Positions 1-8,547 are shown, numbered from the stretch's first letter. The stretch is DNA of 64,000 nucleotides from Geminicoccus harenae (GCF_019800005.1 NZ_JABGCL010000018.1:1-64000); one strand, 5' to 3'. Numbers and translations are program-made. Notes: generated by a model not told the origin, from the letters alone.

Positions 1-2
1 TC

Positions 3-287
3 TGGGCAGACGGTGCCTGCACCGGCCCGTTTGCAAAGTGGCTGGAGAAGGAACGCAGCTGGCGCATGGAGATACCCTTCCACCGCCAGCGCCAGGCGTG
101 GCGCTATGGGCTGGAGGAGCGGCCGGCAGGCTTCCACGTCCTGCCGCGCCGTTGGGTCGTTGAGCGGACCTTCGCCTGGCCCTCCCGCTCACGTCGCCTT
201 GCCCGGGACTATGAGCGGCTGCCCGAAACCGGCGTGGCGATGATCCACACCGCCATGAGTCGGATCATGCTGCGGCGCATCGCGTGA
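3..287 (+). CDS. IS5-family transposase, C-terminal part (cut by left edge)
   Basis: The frame is open from the window edge to a stop at 287, so only the last 94 residues are present. The fragment carries the conserved end of an IS5-type DDE transposase: an ADGACTGPFAKW stretch, then HVLPRRWVVERTFAW, which contains the R-x3-E part of the Y-R-E-K signature with the last catalytic Glu, then a C-terminal DYERLP and SRIMLRR. Such proteins cut and paste the insertion sequence. A Pro replaces the usual Leu just after ERTFAW, which may or may not affect function. No terminal inverted repeat could be assigned to the right of it. Whether the element is intact to the left cannot be told. Confidence 0.85.
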   Translation, partial: WADGACTGPFAKWLEKERSWRMEIPFHRQRQAWRYGLEERPAGFHVLPRRWVVERTFAWPSRSRRLARDYERLPETGVAMIHTAMSRIMLRRIA

Positions 288-437
288 CCGGTCAGCGACT
301 TTGCCGACAGTCAGTGACAACACTCATCCGCACCTAATAATAGATCAAAATCCGCATCTCGTCATGAAAAATTATACCGGAAGTATTATAGACAGCATAA
401 GCTAGTCAACTACTCCCAGAAGCGCATGAGCTAAGTA
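288..437. other. AT-rich non-coding junction next to IS remnant
   Basis: About 150 bp between the transposase stop and the hairpin behind the FAH hydrolase gene. It is visibly richer in A and T than the rest of the window, with runs such as taataatagatcaaaat and aaaaattatacc. No open frame or recognised motif was found. It probably contains the right end of the insertion sequence and the junction with host DNA. Confidence 0.5.
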
Positions 438-471
438 TTTGGGCTGAGATGCTTGCGCATCTCAGCCCAAA
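438..471 (-). terminator. Perfect 15-bp hairpin behind the FAH hydrolase gene
   Basis: TTTGGGCTGAGATGC, loop TTGC, then GCATCTCAGCCCAAA: a perfect 15-bp stem with a 4-nt loop that starts 4 nt past the stop codon of the minus-strand gene. Read on the minus strand the stem ends in AAA and continues TACTT, so it is a plausible Rho-independent terminator with a short T tract. The eleven bases catctcagccc at 472-482, overlapping the stop codon, repeat one arm again. Confidence 0.6.
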
Positions 472-475
472 CATC

Positions 476-1321
476 TCAGCCCTGGATCACTTCCTGGCGC
501 TGCTCGCCCAGGCCCTCGATGCCCAGGCGCATGACTTGGCCGGCCTTGAGGTAGATCGGCTCGGGCTTCTGGCCCATGCCGACGCCCGGCGGGGTGCCGG
601 TCGAGATGATGTCGCCGGGGTGCAGCGACATGAACTGGCTGAGGTAGTGGACGATGTGCTTCACGTCGAAGACCATCGTCTTGGTGGAGCCGTTCTGGTA
701 GCGGTGCCCGTCGACCTCCAGCCACATATGGAGGTTCTGCGGGTCCGGCACCTCGTCGCGGGTGACCAGCCACGGGCCGGTCGGGCCGAACGTGTCGCAG
801 GACTTGCCCTTGGTCCACTGGCCGCCGCGCTCGGCCTGGAAGGCCCGCTCGGAGACGTCGTTGATCACGCAGTAGCCGGCGACATGATCCAGCGCCTCGG
901 CCTCGCTGACATAGGACGCGGTCTTGCCGATGATCACGCCGAGCTCGACCTCCCAGTCGGTCTTCACCGAGGTCCGGGGGATCTTCACCTGGTCGTTCGG
1001 CCCGATGATCGCCGAGGTCGCCTTCATGAACACCACCGGCTCCTTCGGCACCGGCAGGTTGCTCTCCGCGGCATGGTCCGCGTAGTTCAGGCCGATGCAG
1101 ATGAACTTGCCGGTCCCGCCCACGCAGGGGCCGAGCCGGGTGCCGTCCGGCACCTTGGGCAGGCTCGAGGGATCGATGCCCCGCAGCTTGGCCAGCCCGT
1201 CGTCGGAGAGCACTGCGCCGGCGATGTCGGGCACCACGCCGTCCAGCGAACGGATCACCCCGTCCTTGTCCACGATACCGGGCTTCTCGGCCCCAGGCGT
1301 GCCGTACCGCACGAGCTTCAT
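476..1321 (-). CDS. FAH-family hydrolase/isomerase (2,4-diketo-3-deoxy sugar acid hydrolase-like)
   Basis: A 281-residue member of the fumarylacetoacetate hydrolase superfamily, metal-dependent enzymes that cleave or isomerise beta-diketo acids. The signatures are FICIGLNYADHAAE at about 73-86, the metal ligands E124 and E126 in WEVELG plus D155 in NDVSER, and GTPPGVGMG at about 242-250. The long GQWTKGKSCDTFGPTGPW segment resembles the subgroup annotated as ureidoglycolate lyase-like or as L-2,4-diketo-3-deoxyrhamnonate/fuconate hydrolase. The ATG at 1321 has a GGAG five bases upstream. It lies 45 bp behind the ABC importer genes on the same strand and is probably co-transcribed with them. 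The exact substrate is not determined by the sequence. Confidence 0.85.
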   Translation of the reverse strand: MKLVRYGTPGAEKPGIVDKDGVIRSLDGVVPDIAGAVLSDDGLAKLRGIDPSSLPKVPDGTRLGPCVGGTGKFICIGLNYADHAAESNLPVPKEPVVFMKATSAIIGPNDQVKIPRTSVKTDWEVELGVIIGKTASYVSEAEALDHVAGYCVINDVSERAFQAERGGQWTKGKSCDTFGPTGPWLVTRDEVPDPQNLHMWLEVDGHRYQNGSTKTMVFDVKHIVHYLSQFMSLHPGDIISTGTPPGVGMGQKPEPIYLKAGQVMRLGIEGLGEQRQEVIQG

Positions 1322-1366
1322 CGGTGCTCCATCCTCCCAAAAAGGCGTCGGGCAAGCCCTTAGACC

Positions 1367-2134
1367 CTATCGGCCAGCATTTGAAGCCTGCGACCGGACA
1401 TGGCGGCTGGCGGCGACCAGGGCGATTGCCTGCGGCGAGCGGACTTGGCCGGCATCGAGTGCGTCGCGATCCAGCTCCTCGACGATCCGGCCCCGGTCCA
1501 TCACCAGCACGCGCGGGCACATATGCGCCACGACCGCGAGATTGTGGCTGACCAGGATGGCGGTGAGCCCGCGCCGTTCCTGGATCGCCATCAAGAGGTT
1601 CAGGATCTCCGCCTGCACCGACACGTCCAGGGCGGAGGTCGGCTCGTCGAGCAGCAGGATCGAGGGCTCCGGCAGCAGTGCGCGGGCGATCGCGACCCGC
1701 TGGCGCTGCCCCCCGGAGAGCTGGTGCGGGTAGCGGAAGCGCACGTCCGCCGGCAGGCCGACATCGGCCAGGGCCTGCGGGATCAGCCGGGCGGGATCCC
1801 CTAAGCGGTGGATCGCGATCGGCTCGTCCAGGATCGCGTCGATCGTGTGGCGCGGGTGGAGCGAGCCGTACGGGTCCTGGAACACCATCTGCACGTCGCG
1901 GCAAAACGCGAGATCGCGTCGCGCGCCGGCCAGAAGCCGCCCGCCGACCTCGACCTCCCCCTGCCAGTCCGGCGCCAGCCCGGTCAGCACGCGCAGCACG
2001 GTCGACTTGCCGGATCCGCTCTCGCCCACGATACCGAGGCAGGCACCGCGCGCGGCCGCCAGGCTGATACCGTCCAGCGCCTTGAGCGGCCCGTAGCGGA
2101 CGGTCAGGCCACGGATGCGGATGGCAGCGCTCAC
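1367..2134 (-). CDS. Peptide/opine-type ABC transporter ATPase (DppF/OppF-like)
   Basis: A 255-residue nucleotide-binding subunit on the cytoplasmic face of a dipeptide/oligopeptide-family importer. It has Walker A GESGSGKST (37-45), the Q-loop in VFQDPYGSLHPR, the ABC signature LSGGQRQR (139-146), Walker B ILLLDEPTSALD (159-170) and the switch His in VSHN. It is shorter than typical OppF proteins (about 320) and ends soon after the core fold, so it has at most a reduced C-terminal oligo_HPY region. The GTG start at 2134 overlaps the stop of the upstream ATPase gene by 4 nt (GTGA), which indicates translational coupling. It should pair with the next gene to form the heterodimeric motor. Confidence 0.92.
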   Translation of the reverse strand: MSAAIRIRGLTVRYGPLKALDGISLAAARGACLGIVGESGSGKSTVLRVLTGLAPDWQGEVEVGGRLLAGARRDLAFCRDVQMVFQDPYGSLHPRHTIDAILDEPIAIHRLGDPARLIPQALADVGLPADVRFRYPHQLSGGQRQRVAIARALLPEPSILLLDEPTSALDVSVQAEILNLLMAIQERRGLTAILVSHNLAVVAHMCPRVLVMDRGRIVEELDRDALDAGQVRSPQAIALVAASRHVRSQASNAGR

Positions 2135-2970
2135 GATGCGGCCCAGCTAGGATCGCGCCGGAGCACCGGCAGCTCGCGGCGGCGCTCGCCTAGGCGCGGG
2201 ACACAGGCGAGCAGGCCCTGCGTGTAGGGATGCCGTGCCTGGGCCAAGTCTCTTGCCGGCAGTTCCTCCACGATCCGGCCGGCATAGAACACCAGCACCC
2301 GGTCGCAGAACGCAGCCACCAGGTCCAGGTCGTGGCTGACCAGGACCAGGCCCATGCCGCGGGCGGTGACCAGCTCGTCCAGCGTTTCCAGAATGCCGGC
2401 CTCCACCGTGGCATCCAGGGCCGAGGTCGGCTCGTCGGCCAGCAGCAGTTCCGGGCCCGGGGCCAGCATCATCGCGATCATGGCGCGCTGGCCCATCCCG
2501 CCCGAGATCTCGTGCGGGTAGAGGCGGACCACGCGCTCCGGATCACGGATATGGACGGCGTCCAGCGCCTCGATCGAGCACCGGCGCGCCTCGCCGCGGC
2601 CGAGCCGGTGGTGGACCTGAAAGGTCTCGGCGAGCTGCGCGCCTACCGTCATCACCGGGTTCAGGGCGTGGCGCGGGTCCTGCAGCACCATGGCGATCCT
2701 GCGCCCGCGCAGCCTTGCCCGCTCCTTCGGCCTCAGCCTGGTCAGGTCCTCCCCGGCAAAGGCCAGGCGATCGGCACTCACCCGGCCGGGCGGCGGGATC
2801 AGGTCCAGGATCGCGCGCGCGGTCATCGACTTGCCCGACCCGCTCTCGCCGACGATCCCGACCTTCTCGCGGCCGACGGTGAAGCTGATGCCGCGCACCA
2901 CCTCGCGCGGGCCGTCCTGGCCCGGAAAGGCCACGCGCAGCCCACTCACCTCCAGGAGCGGAGTGGTCAT
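2131..2970 (-). CDS. Peptide/opine-type ABC transporter ATPase (DppD/OppD-like)
   Basis: A 279-residue ATPase subunit, the partner of the DppF-like protein. Walker A is GESGSGKS (41-48), with Met in place of the usual final Thr. The signature ISGGMGQR (155-162) is the variant typical of the DppD side. Walker B is LLLADEPTSALD (175-186), followed by VSHDLD. The frame stays open upstream, but the ATG at 2970 is chosen because it forms an ATGA overlap with the permease stop and starts directly before the ABC domain. The protein is near the normal length less the C-terminal extension. Confidence 0.92.
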   Translation of the reverse strand: MTTPLLEVSGLRVAFPGQDGPREVVRGISFTVGREKVGIVGESGSGKSMTARAILDLIPPPGRVSADRLAFAGEDLTRLRPKERARLRGRRIAMVLQDPRHALNPVMTVGAQLAETFQVHHRLGRGEARRCSIEALDAVHIRDPERVVRLYPHEISGGMGQRAMIAMMLAPGPELLLADEPTSALDATVEAGILETLDELVTARGMGLVLVSHDLDLVAAFCDRVLVFYAGRIVEELPARDLAQARHPYTQGLLACVPRLGERRRELPVLRRDPSWAAS

Positions 2971-3869
2971 CGGCCCTGGCTCCGGGGATCCAGCACGTCG
3001 CGCAGACCGTCGCCGATCAGGTTGAAGGCGAGGCTCACCAGGAAGATCGCGGCCCCCGGCATGGTCGCGACCCACCACTGGTCGGTCAGGAACTCCCGGC
3101 CGGTCGCGACCATGGCCCCCCATTCGGGCGACGGCGGCTGGGCGCCCAGGCCCAGGAAGCCCAGCCCGGCAGCGATCAGGATCATCCCTGCGAGATCCAG
3201 GGTGAGGCGCGCCAGGACCGTCGAGATCGTGAGCGGCAGGATGTGGCGCAGGAGGATGCGGCCATGCGAGGCGCCTTGCAGCCGGGCAGCGGCGATGAAG
3301 TCCTGGCGGCGCAGGGTCAGGGTTTCGGCACGGGCGAGACGCGCAAAAGGTGGCCAGGCGGTGGCGGCGATCGCGATGATCGCGTTCTCGATGCCCGGCC
3401 CCAGGGCCGCCACCAGAGCCAGGGCCAGCACCAGGCGCGGGAACGCCATGAACACGTCGGTGACGCGCATCAGCACCCGGTCCACCCAGCCGCCGCGATA
3501 GCCGGCGACGATGCCGATCGCGAGGCCGATCGGCGCCACCGTGATCGCCGCCAGTGCCACGATCACCAGCGTGATCCGGCTGCCCCAGATGACCCTGCTC
3601 AAGATGTCGCGGCCGAGCTGGTCGGTGCCGAACGGGTGGGCGAAAGAGGGCGGCTGGAGCCGCCGGGCCAGGTCCTGGGCGTCCGGGGCATAGGGCGCCA
3701 GCACCGGGGCGAACAGGGCCACCAGCAGCAGCACGGCCACCAGAACCAGCCCCGCCGCGGCCAGCGGGTTGGCCAGGAGCGCCAGCGTGCCCCGGTAGAA
3801 CCGGCCCGCCCGCGCCTGGGCGCGCGAGGCCGGTGTGGCCGTGGTCAGCCAGGCGGCAAGCGCGCTCAT
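2967..3869 (-). CDS. Peptide/opine-type ABC transporter permease (DppC-like)
   Basis: A 300-residue inner-membrane permease of the BPD_transp_1 family with an N-terminal OppC/DppC-type segment. A hydrophobic stretch at about residues 35-55 is followed by the motif FGTDQLGRDILSRVIWGSR, characteristic of DppC proteins, and several further membrane helices. The EAA loop that contacts the ATPases is ARLQGASHGRILLRHILP at about 195-212. ATG at 3869 overlaps the DppB-like stop by 4 nt. It forms the translocation pore with the neighbouring permease. Confidence 0.92.
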   Translation of the reverse strand: MSALAAWLTTATPASRAQARAGRFYRGTLALLANPLAAAGLVLVAVLLLVALFAPVLAPYAPDAQDLARRLQPPSFAHPFGTDQLGRDILSRVIWGSRITLVIVALAAITVAPIGLAIGIVAGYRGGWVDRVLMRVTDVFMAFPRLVLALALVAALGPGIENAIIAIAATAWPPFARLARAETLTLRRQDFIAAARLQGASHGRILLRHILPLTISTVLARLTLDLAGMILIAAGLGFLGLGAQPPSPEWGAMVATGREFLTDQWWVATMPGAAIFLVSLAFNLIGDGLRDVLDPRSQGR

Positions 3870-4948
3870 CGCGCCCTCGGGTCGACCAGGGTGTAGAGCA
3901 GGTCGGACAGGAGGTTCAGGCCGATGAAGACGAGGCCGATCACGATGGTGGCGCCCAGCACGGCGGTCAGGTCGGCGGAGAACAGGGACTGGGTGATGTA
4001 GAGGCCGAGACCCGGCCAGGCGAACACCGTCTCGGTCAGCACCGCACCTTCCAGCAGGTAGGCATAGGACAGGGCGATCGTGGTGATCAGCGGCACCATG
4101 ATATTGCCCAGCACGTGCCGCCAGATCACAAGCCGCTCGGGCAGGCCCTTCACCCGCGCCGCGATCACGTATTCCTGGCCGAGCTCGGCCAGCATCAGCG
4201 AGCGGGTCATCCGGGTGATGTAGGCCAGCGATAGATAGCCCAGCACCGAGGCCGGCAGGACCAGGTGCCAGAACGCGTCGAGGAAGGCGGCACCGTCGCC
4301 AGCCAGCAGCGTGTCGACCAGCATCAGCCCGATCACCGGCTCGATCGTGTATTCATAGACCACGTCGATCCGGCCGGGGCCCGCCACCCAGCCGAGCTCG
4401 GCATAGAACACCAGCAGGCCCACCAGCCCCAGCCAGAACACCGGGACGGAATAGCCGGCCAGCGCCACCACCCGGATGACCTGGTCCGGCCATTGCCCGT
4501 GCCTGGTCGCGGCCAGCACGCCCAGCGGCACCCCCAGGCAGACGCCGATCAGGGTCGCCGCGGTCGCCAGCTCCAGGGTCGCCGGGAAGAAGCGTGCGAT
4601 GTCGGTGAGCACCGGCTGGCCGCTCAGCACCGAGTTGCCGAAGTCGCCCTGGAGGATCTCACCGAGATAGCGCAGGAACTGCCGCCAGAGCGGCAGGTCC
4701 AGGCCCAGCTCGGTCGCCGCCTGGGCGCGCACATGCTCCGGCGCCCGGTCGCCCACCACCGCCAGCAGCGGGTCCACCGGCATCACCCGGCCGATGAAGA
4801 AAGTCACCACCAGCAGCCCGAACACGGTCAGGACCACCGAGGCGATCAGGGACAGGGCGCGGCCGGAGAGCCGGCGCAGCGCGCTGTGTGCGCGCGGCTC
4901 CTCCCGCGTCAGCCCGGCCGGATTGTCCTGCTCCGATGCGACCGCCAC
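3866..4948 (-). CDS. Peptide/opine-type ABC transporter permease (DppB-like)
   Basis: A 360-residue permease. An N-terminal helix near residues 30-53 is followed by GRVMPVDPLLA, the place where DppB/OppB proteins carry a conserved periplasmic-side motif, then a BPD_transp_1 domain with the EAA loop ARVKGLPERLVIWRHVLGN. GTG start at 4948. It lies 4 bp after the binding-protein gene and overlaps the next permease by 4 nt, so all five transport genes form one operon. A cytoplasmic N-terminal tail of about 25 polar residues precedes the first helix. Confidence 0.92.
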   Translation of the reverse strand: MAVASEQDNPAGLTREEPRAHSALRRLSGRALSLIASVVLTVFGLLVVTFFIGRVMPVDPLLAVVGDRAPEHVRAQAATELGLDLPLWRQFLRYLGEILQGDFGNSVLSGQPVLTDIARFFPATLELATAATLIGVCLGVPLGVLAATRHGQWPDQVIRVVALAGYSVPVFWLGLVGLLVFYAELGWVAGPGRIDVVYEYTIEPVIGLMLVDTLLAGDGAAFLDAFWHLVLPASVLGYLSLAYITRMTRSLMLAELGQEYVIAARVKGLPERLVIWRHVLGNIMVPLITTIALSYAYLLEGAVLTETVFAWPGLGLYITQSLFSADLTAVLGATIVIGLVFIGLNLLSDLLYTLVDPRAR

Positions 4949-4952
4949 GCGC

Positions 4953-6560
4953 CTAGCTCTTGGTCACCCCGGCATAGGTCACGGTGTCGAAGGTCGGGCC
5001 GGACACGTAGCCGCTCACGTTGGCGCGCAGCACGCTGTTCTCGACCTGCTGGAACATCAGGATATAGGCACCGCTGGCCTGCACCTCCTTCTGGATGTCC
5101 AGATAGGCCTGCTCGCGCGCCTCGGGGTCGATCTCCAGTGCCGCCTCCCCGGCCCGCTCGCTGAGCTCCGGGATGTCCCAGGCATTGCGCCAGGCGATCG
5201 TCTTGGCGGTGCCCTCGTCGCTGTTGTCCGGGTTGTTGGCGAAATAGTCGGTGGTGGAGTGCGGGTCGAGATAGTCCGGCGACCAGTACATCAGCACCAT
5301 GTCGTGGTTGCGGGCCCGGTACTTGGTCAGCACCTGCTTCTGGTCGGACTGGATCAGCTCCACGGTCACGCCGGCCTGGCCGAAGCTGCCCTGGATCGCC
5401 TGGGCGATGTCGATATAGGGCGAGGTGTTCGGCACGTCGAAGGTGATCTTGAGCTCGGGCCCGGCGCCGGACTCGGCGAGCAGCGCCTTGGCCTTCTCGA
5501 TGTCCAGCCTGTACGGGCTGTCGTTGAGTGCCCCGAACATGCCATCGCCCAGGAAGGACTGGTGGACCTGCCACTGGCCCTTGAGGAGGTTGGTCACCAG
5601 GCCCTCATAGTCGACCGCCCAGCGCAGCGCTTCGCGCACCTTGGGGTTGGCCAGGAGCGGGTTCTTCTGGTTCAGGCCGATATAGAGGATGCTCTGCTTG
5701 GGCTGCGCCAGGAGCTTGAAGTCCGGGCTGGCGGTCAGCTTGGCGATCTGGTCGGGGCTCAGGTTGCGGGCGATGTCGGCATCGCCCTTCTCGACCAGGA
5801 GAAGCTGGGTGGCGGGCTCGCCGATATGGCGCACGATCACCCGCTTGATCGCCGGCGCGCCCAGGTAGAAGTCCGGGTTGGCCTCCAGCGCCACAGCGTC
5901 CTTGGCCTTCCAGGCGAGCAGCCGGAAGGCGCCCGAGCCCGCCGACTGGTTCTTCAGCCAGCCATAGCCGAGATCACCGTCGGCCTCGTGCTCCAGGACC
6001 AGCTTGGAATCGACGATCGAGCCCACGCCCGCGGACAAGGCGTTCAGCACCAGGGTCGGCGCGAACCGGTTGACCAGGGTCAGTTCCACCCTGTCCGGGG
6101 CGGTCGCCTTGACGTGCTCCTTCACGTTGTCCGCGGTCCAGCCGAACTGGGTCAGGATGAAGGCCGGGGTCTTGTCCAGGATGACCACCCGTTGCAGCGA
6201 CCAGGCCACGTCCTCGGCGGTCACCGGGTTGCCCGAGTGGAATTTGAGGTCCGGCCGGATCTTGAAGGCGAGCCTGCCGCCATCGTCCAGCACCTCCCAG
6301 CTCTCGGCCACCCCGCCGATCAGCTGGCTGAAATCCTTCGGGTCGAGCATGACCAGGCGGGTATACATCTGCGCCACGATCTCGCCGCCGCTGAACTCGA
6401 AGCACTCGGCCGGGTCCAGCGTGATCATGTCGTCGATGTTCTTGGCGATCACCAGCGTGTCGGGCGGCGTGGCGGCACCGGCCGGCCCAAGGCCAGCGGC
6501 CAATGTCGCGGGAACCCCGACGCTCAGCGCCATCGCGGTCAACATCGTCCGGCGTTGCAT
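4953..6560 (-). CDS. Extracellular solute-binding protein of peptide/nickel-type ABC importer
   Basis: A 535-residue periplasmic SBP_bac_5 protein, the first gene of the importer operon. ATG at 6560 is preferred over the longer open frame because a GGAG lies eight bases upstream and it begins directly with a signal peptide: MQRRTML followed by a hydrophobic core ending near AGA at about 29. The twin arginine is compatible with Tat export but does not prove it. The mature protein opens with a DTLVIAKNIDDMITLDPAE segment typical of cluster C binding proteins. Ligands in this family include oligopeptides, opines, nickel-chelates and sugars. The hydrolase at the operon end hints at an acid catabolite. 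Confidence 0.92.
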   Translation of the reverse strand: MQRRTMLTAMALSVGVPATLAAGLGPAGAATPPDTLVIAKNIDDMITLDPAECFEFSGGEIVAQMYTRLVMLDPKDFSQLIGGVAESWEVLDDGGRLAFKIRPDLKFHSGNPVTAEDVAWSLQRVVILDKTPAFILTQFGWTADNVKEHVKATAPDRVELTLVNRFAPTLVLNALSAGVGSIVDSKLVLEHEADGDLGYGWLKNQSAGSGAFRLLAWKAKDAVALEANPDFYLGAPAIKRVIVRHIGEPATQLLLVEKGDADIARNLSPDQIAKLTASPDFKLLAQPKQSILYIGLNQKNPLLANPKVREALRWAVDYEGLVTNLLKGQWQVHQSFLGDGMFGALNDSPYRLDIEKAKALLAESGAGPELKITFDVPNTSPYIDIAQAIQGSFGQAGVTVELIQSDQKQVLTKYRARNHDMVLMYWSPDYLDPHSTTDYFANNPDNSDEGTAKTIAWRNAWDIPELSERAGEAALEIDPEAREQAYLDIQKEVQASGAYILMFQQVENSVLRANVSGYVSGPTFDTVTYAGVTKS

Positions 6561-6700
6561 GGGCCTGCTCCGTTCACCCTTCCCGACCTCTGGCGACGGT
6601 ATCGACGCGCTGCGGCGCGTCAAGTACGGGCGACGCCTGCGGATTGCCCTCGGCCGCCGCCCTGTCTAGACCGGACGCGCCTGCCCCCGGAGATTGACGC

Positions 6701-7330
6701 ATGCCGAAGCTCGTCGTGGTCGACCACCCGCTGGTCCAGCACAAGCTCGCCCTGATGCGCCGCAAGGAGACGCCCACCGCCGAGTTCCGCCAGCTGGTCA
6801 AGGAGATCGCCCTGCTGCTGGGCTACGAGATTTGCCGCGATCTGCCGCTGGAGGAGGTCGAGATCGAGACACCGCTGGAGCGCACCACCGTCCGGATGCT
6901 CTCGGGCAAGAAGCTCTGCCTGGTCTCGGTGCTGCGCGCCGGTAACGGCCTGCTCGAGGGGATGCTCGACCTGATCCCGTCCGCGCGGGTGGGCCATGTC
7001 GGCCTGTACCGCGACCCCGAGACGCTGCAGCCGGTTGAATATTACTACAAGGTGCCGAGCGACATCGCCGAGCGCCAGGTGATCCTGGTCGACCCGATGC
7101 TGGCCACCGCCAACTCGGCGGTCGCGGCGGTGCACAAGGTCAAGGCCTCGGGTGCCACCGACATCAAGTACGCCTGCCTGCTGGCGGCCCCGGAAGGGGT
7201 CGAGAAGTTCCAGGCCGCGCATCCGGACGTGCCGATCTTCACCGCGGCGCTCGACCGGGCGCTCAACGACCATGGCTACATCATGCCGGGCCTGGGCGAT
7301 GCCGGCGACCGGATCTACGGGACCCGCTGA
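6701..7330 (+). CDS. upp: Uracil phosphoribosyltransferase
   Basis: A 209-residue cytosolic salvage enzyme that makes UMP from uracil and PRPP. The sequence has the full family pattern: LVQHKLALMRRKETPTAEFR near the N-terminus, the PRPP loop VDPMLATANSA (130-140), and the uracil-binding C-terminus YIMPGLGDAGDRIYGT (193-208). The length equals that of E. coli Upp. A CGGAG lies eight bases before the ATG. It is divergent from the ABC importer operon, so 6561-6700 should hold both promoters. It is followed 14 bp later by chorismate mutase. Confidence 0.97.
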   Translation: MPKLVVVDHPLVQHKLALMRRKETPTAEFRQLVKEIALLLGYEICRDLPLEEVEIETPLERTTVRMLSGKKLCLVSVLRAGNGLLEGMLDLIPSARVGHVGLYRDPETLQPVEYYYKVPSDIAERQVILVDPMLATANSAVAAVHKVKASGATDIKYACLLAAPEGVEKFQAAHPDVPIFTAALDRALNDHGYIMPGLGDAGDRIYGTR

Positions 7331-7344
7331 AGGGAGGGACGAGG

Positions 7345-7671
7345 ATGAGCGGAGCGGACGGGCGCCTGCCGGCCGAGCTCGCTGGCCTGCGCGCCAGCAT
7401 CGACAATCTGGACGCGGCGATCGTCCATCTGCTGGCCGAGCGCTTCAAGCTCACCCGGCGGGTGGGCGCGCTCAAGGCCGAGCATGCCCTGCCGCCCGCC
7501 GACCCGGCCCGCGAGCAGCGTCAGATCGAACGGCTGCGGCAGCTCGCGGATGTCGCCGGCCTGGAGCCGGAACTGGCCGAGAAGTTCCTGAACTTCATCG
7601 TCAAGGAAGTGATCCGGCACCACGAGGTCATCGCCCGCGAGCGTGCCCTGTCCAGGCAGGACCCGCCCTGA
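7345..7671 (+). CDS. Chorismate mutase, AroQ class (monofunctional)
   Basis: A 108-residue all-helical AroQ-type chorismate mutase that rearranges chorismate to prephenate for Phe/Tyr synthesis. The pattern LRASIDNLDAAIVHLLAER (15-33) followed by RRVGALKAEH (38-47) carries the Arg16, Arg39 and Lys44 type substrate-binding residues. REQRQIERL (57-65) supplies the third-helix Arg, and the C-terminal helix ends FLNFIVKEVIRHHE. No signal peptide is visible, so it is cytoplasmic. It is probably co-transcribed with upp. The convergent SDR gene ends 21 bp downstream. Confidence 0.92.
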   Translation: MSGADGRLPAELAGLRASIDNLDAAIVHLLAERFKLTRRVGALKAEHALPPADPAREQRQIERLRQLADVAGLEPELAEKFLNFIVKEVIRHHEVIARERALSRQDPP

Positions 7672-7692
7672 TCGGGGCGGGCCGCGCCGGGT

Positions 7693-8433
7693 TCAGATGG
7701 TGAGGCCGCCGTCGATCACCGCCAGCGTGCCGGTCGTGTAGGCGCTCTCGTCGGACGCCAGGTAGATCGCCAGCGCCGCGATCTCCTCGGGCGTGCCGAG
7801 GCGGCCCAGCGGCTGGCGGGCGATGAATTCCTTGCGCGACTGCACCGGGTCGGCCGCGGCGTTGATCCGGTCGTCCAGCGACGGCGACTGCACCGTGCCC
7901 GGGCAGATCGCGTTGCAGCGGATGTTCTGCTTTACGAAGTCCATCGCCACCGACTTGGTGAGCCCCTGCACCGCCGCCTTGGAGGCGCCGTAGGCGAAGC
8001 GGTTGGGCACGCCCTTGAACGCGCCAGCCACGCTGGCGACGTTGACGATGCTGCCGCCGCCCTGCTCGATCATCCTGGGCAGGAACGCCTTGATGATCCA
8101 GAACATCGAGCGGACGTTCAGGTCGAAGGCGAACTCCCACTGCTCGTCGGTGCAGTCCAGGATCGTGCCGTTGTGGACATAGCCCGCGACGTTGCACAGC
8201 ACGTTGATGCCCGGGTTGTGCTCCGCGCAGGCGCGGATCGCATCCGCGGACAAAACGTCCAGGCGCTCGACCCGGATGCCCTTCTCCTGCTCCAGGCCCT
8301 CCAGCGCATGGATGTTCACGTCGGTCGCGAGCACGTCGGCACCTTCACGGGCAAACGAAAGGGCGATCGCGCGGCCGATCCCCTGCGCGGCCGCGGTCAC
8401 CAGGACGCGTTTGCCCGCGAGACGTCCACTCAT
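7693..8433 (-). CDS. SDR-family NAD(P)-dependent dehydrogenase
   Basis: A 246-residue classical short-chain dehydrogenase. It has a cofactor-binding TAAAQGIGRAIA (13-24), with an acidic D38 after the second strand that favours NAD over NADP, the NVAG motif (81-84), and catalytic S134, Y148 and K152. The overall sequence, including the LCNVAGYVHNGTIL region and the GTVQSPSLDDRI loop, resembles the group containing 2-keto-3-deoxy-L-fuconate/rhamnonate dehydrogenases and BDH2-type hydroxybutyrate dehydrogenases. If the sugar-acid function is right, it would act just before an FAH hydrolase like the one at 476-1321. This is inference; the two genes are not adjacent. Confidence 0.85.
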   Translation of the reverse strand: MSGRLAGKRVLVTAAAQGIGRAIALSFAREGADVLATDVNIHALEGLEQEKGIRVERLDVLSADAIRACAEHNPGINVLCNVAGYVHNGTILDCTDEQWEFAFDLNVRSMFWIIKAFLPRMIEQGGGSIVNVASVAGAFKGVPNRFAYGASKAAVQGLTKSVAMDFVKQNIRCNAICPGTVQSPSLDDRINAAADPVQSRKEFIARQPLGRLGTPEEIAALAIYLASDESAYTTGTLAVIDGGLTI

Positions 8434-8547
8434 CCCATCTACTCCAAGCGATCGAGGTGCAAAGCCAGCCGATCCGTCGGCCGGGCCGCACCAGTAGCGG
8501 ACACGGCCCCGGCCCGAAAGGGTTGCGGGCCGCCGACCGCTGCCGGT

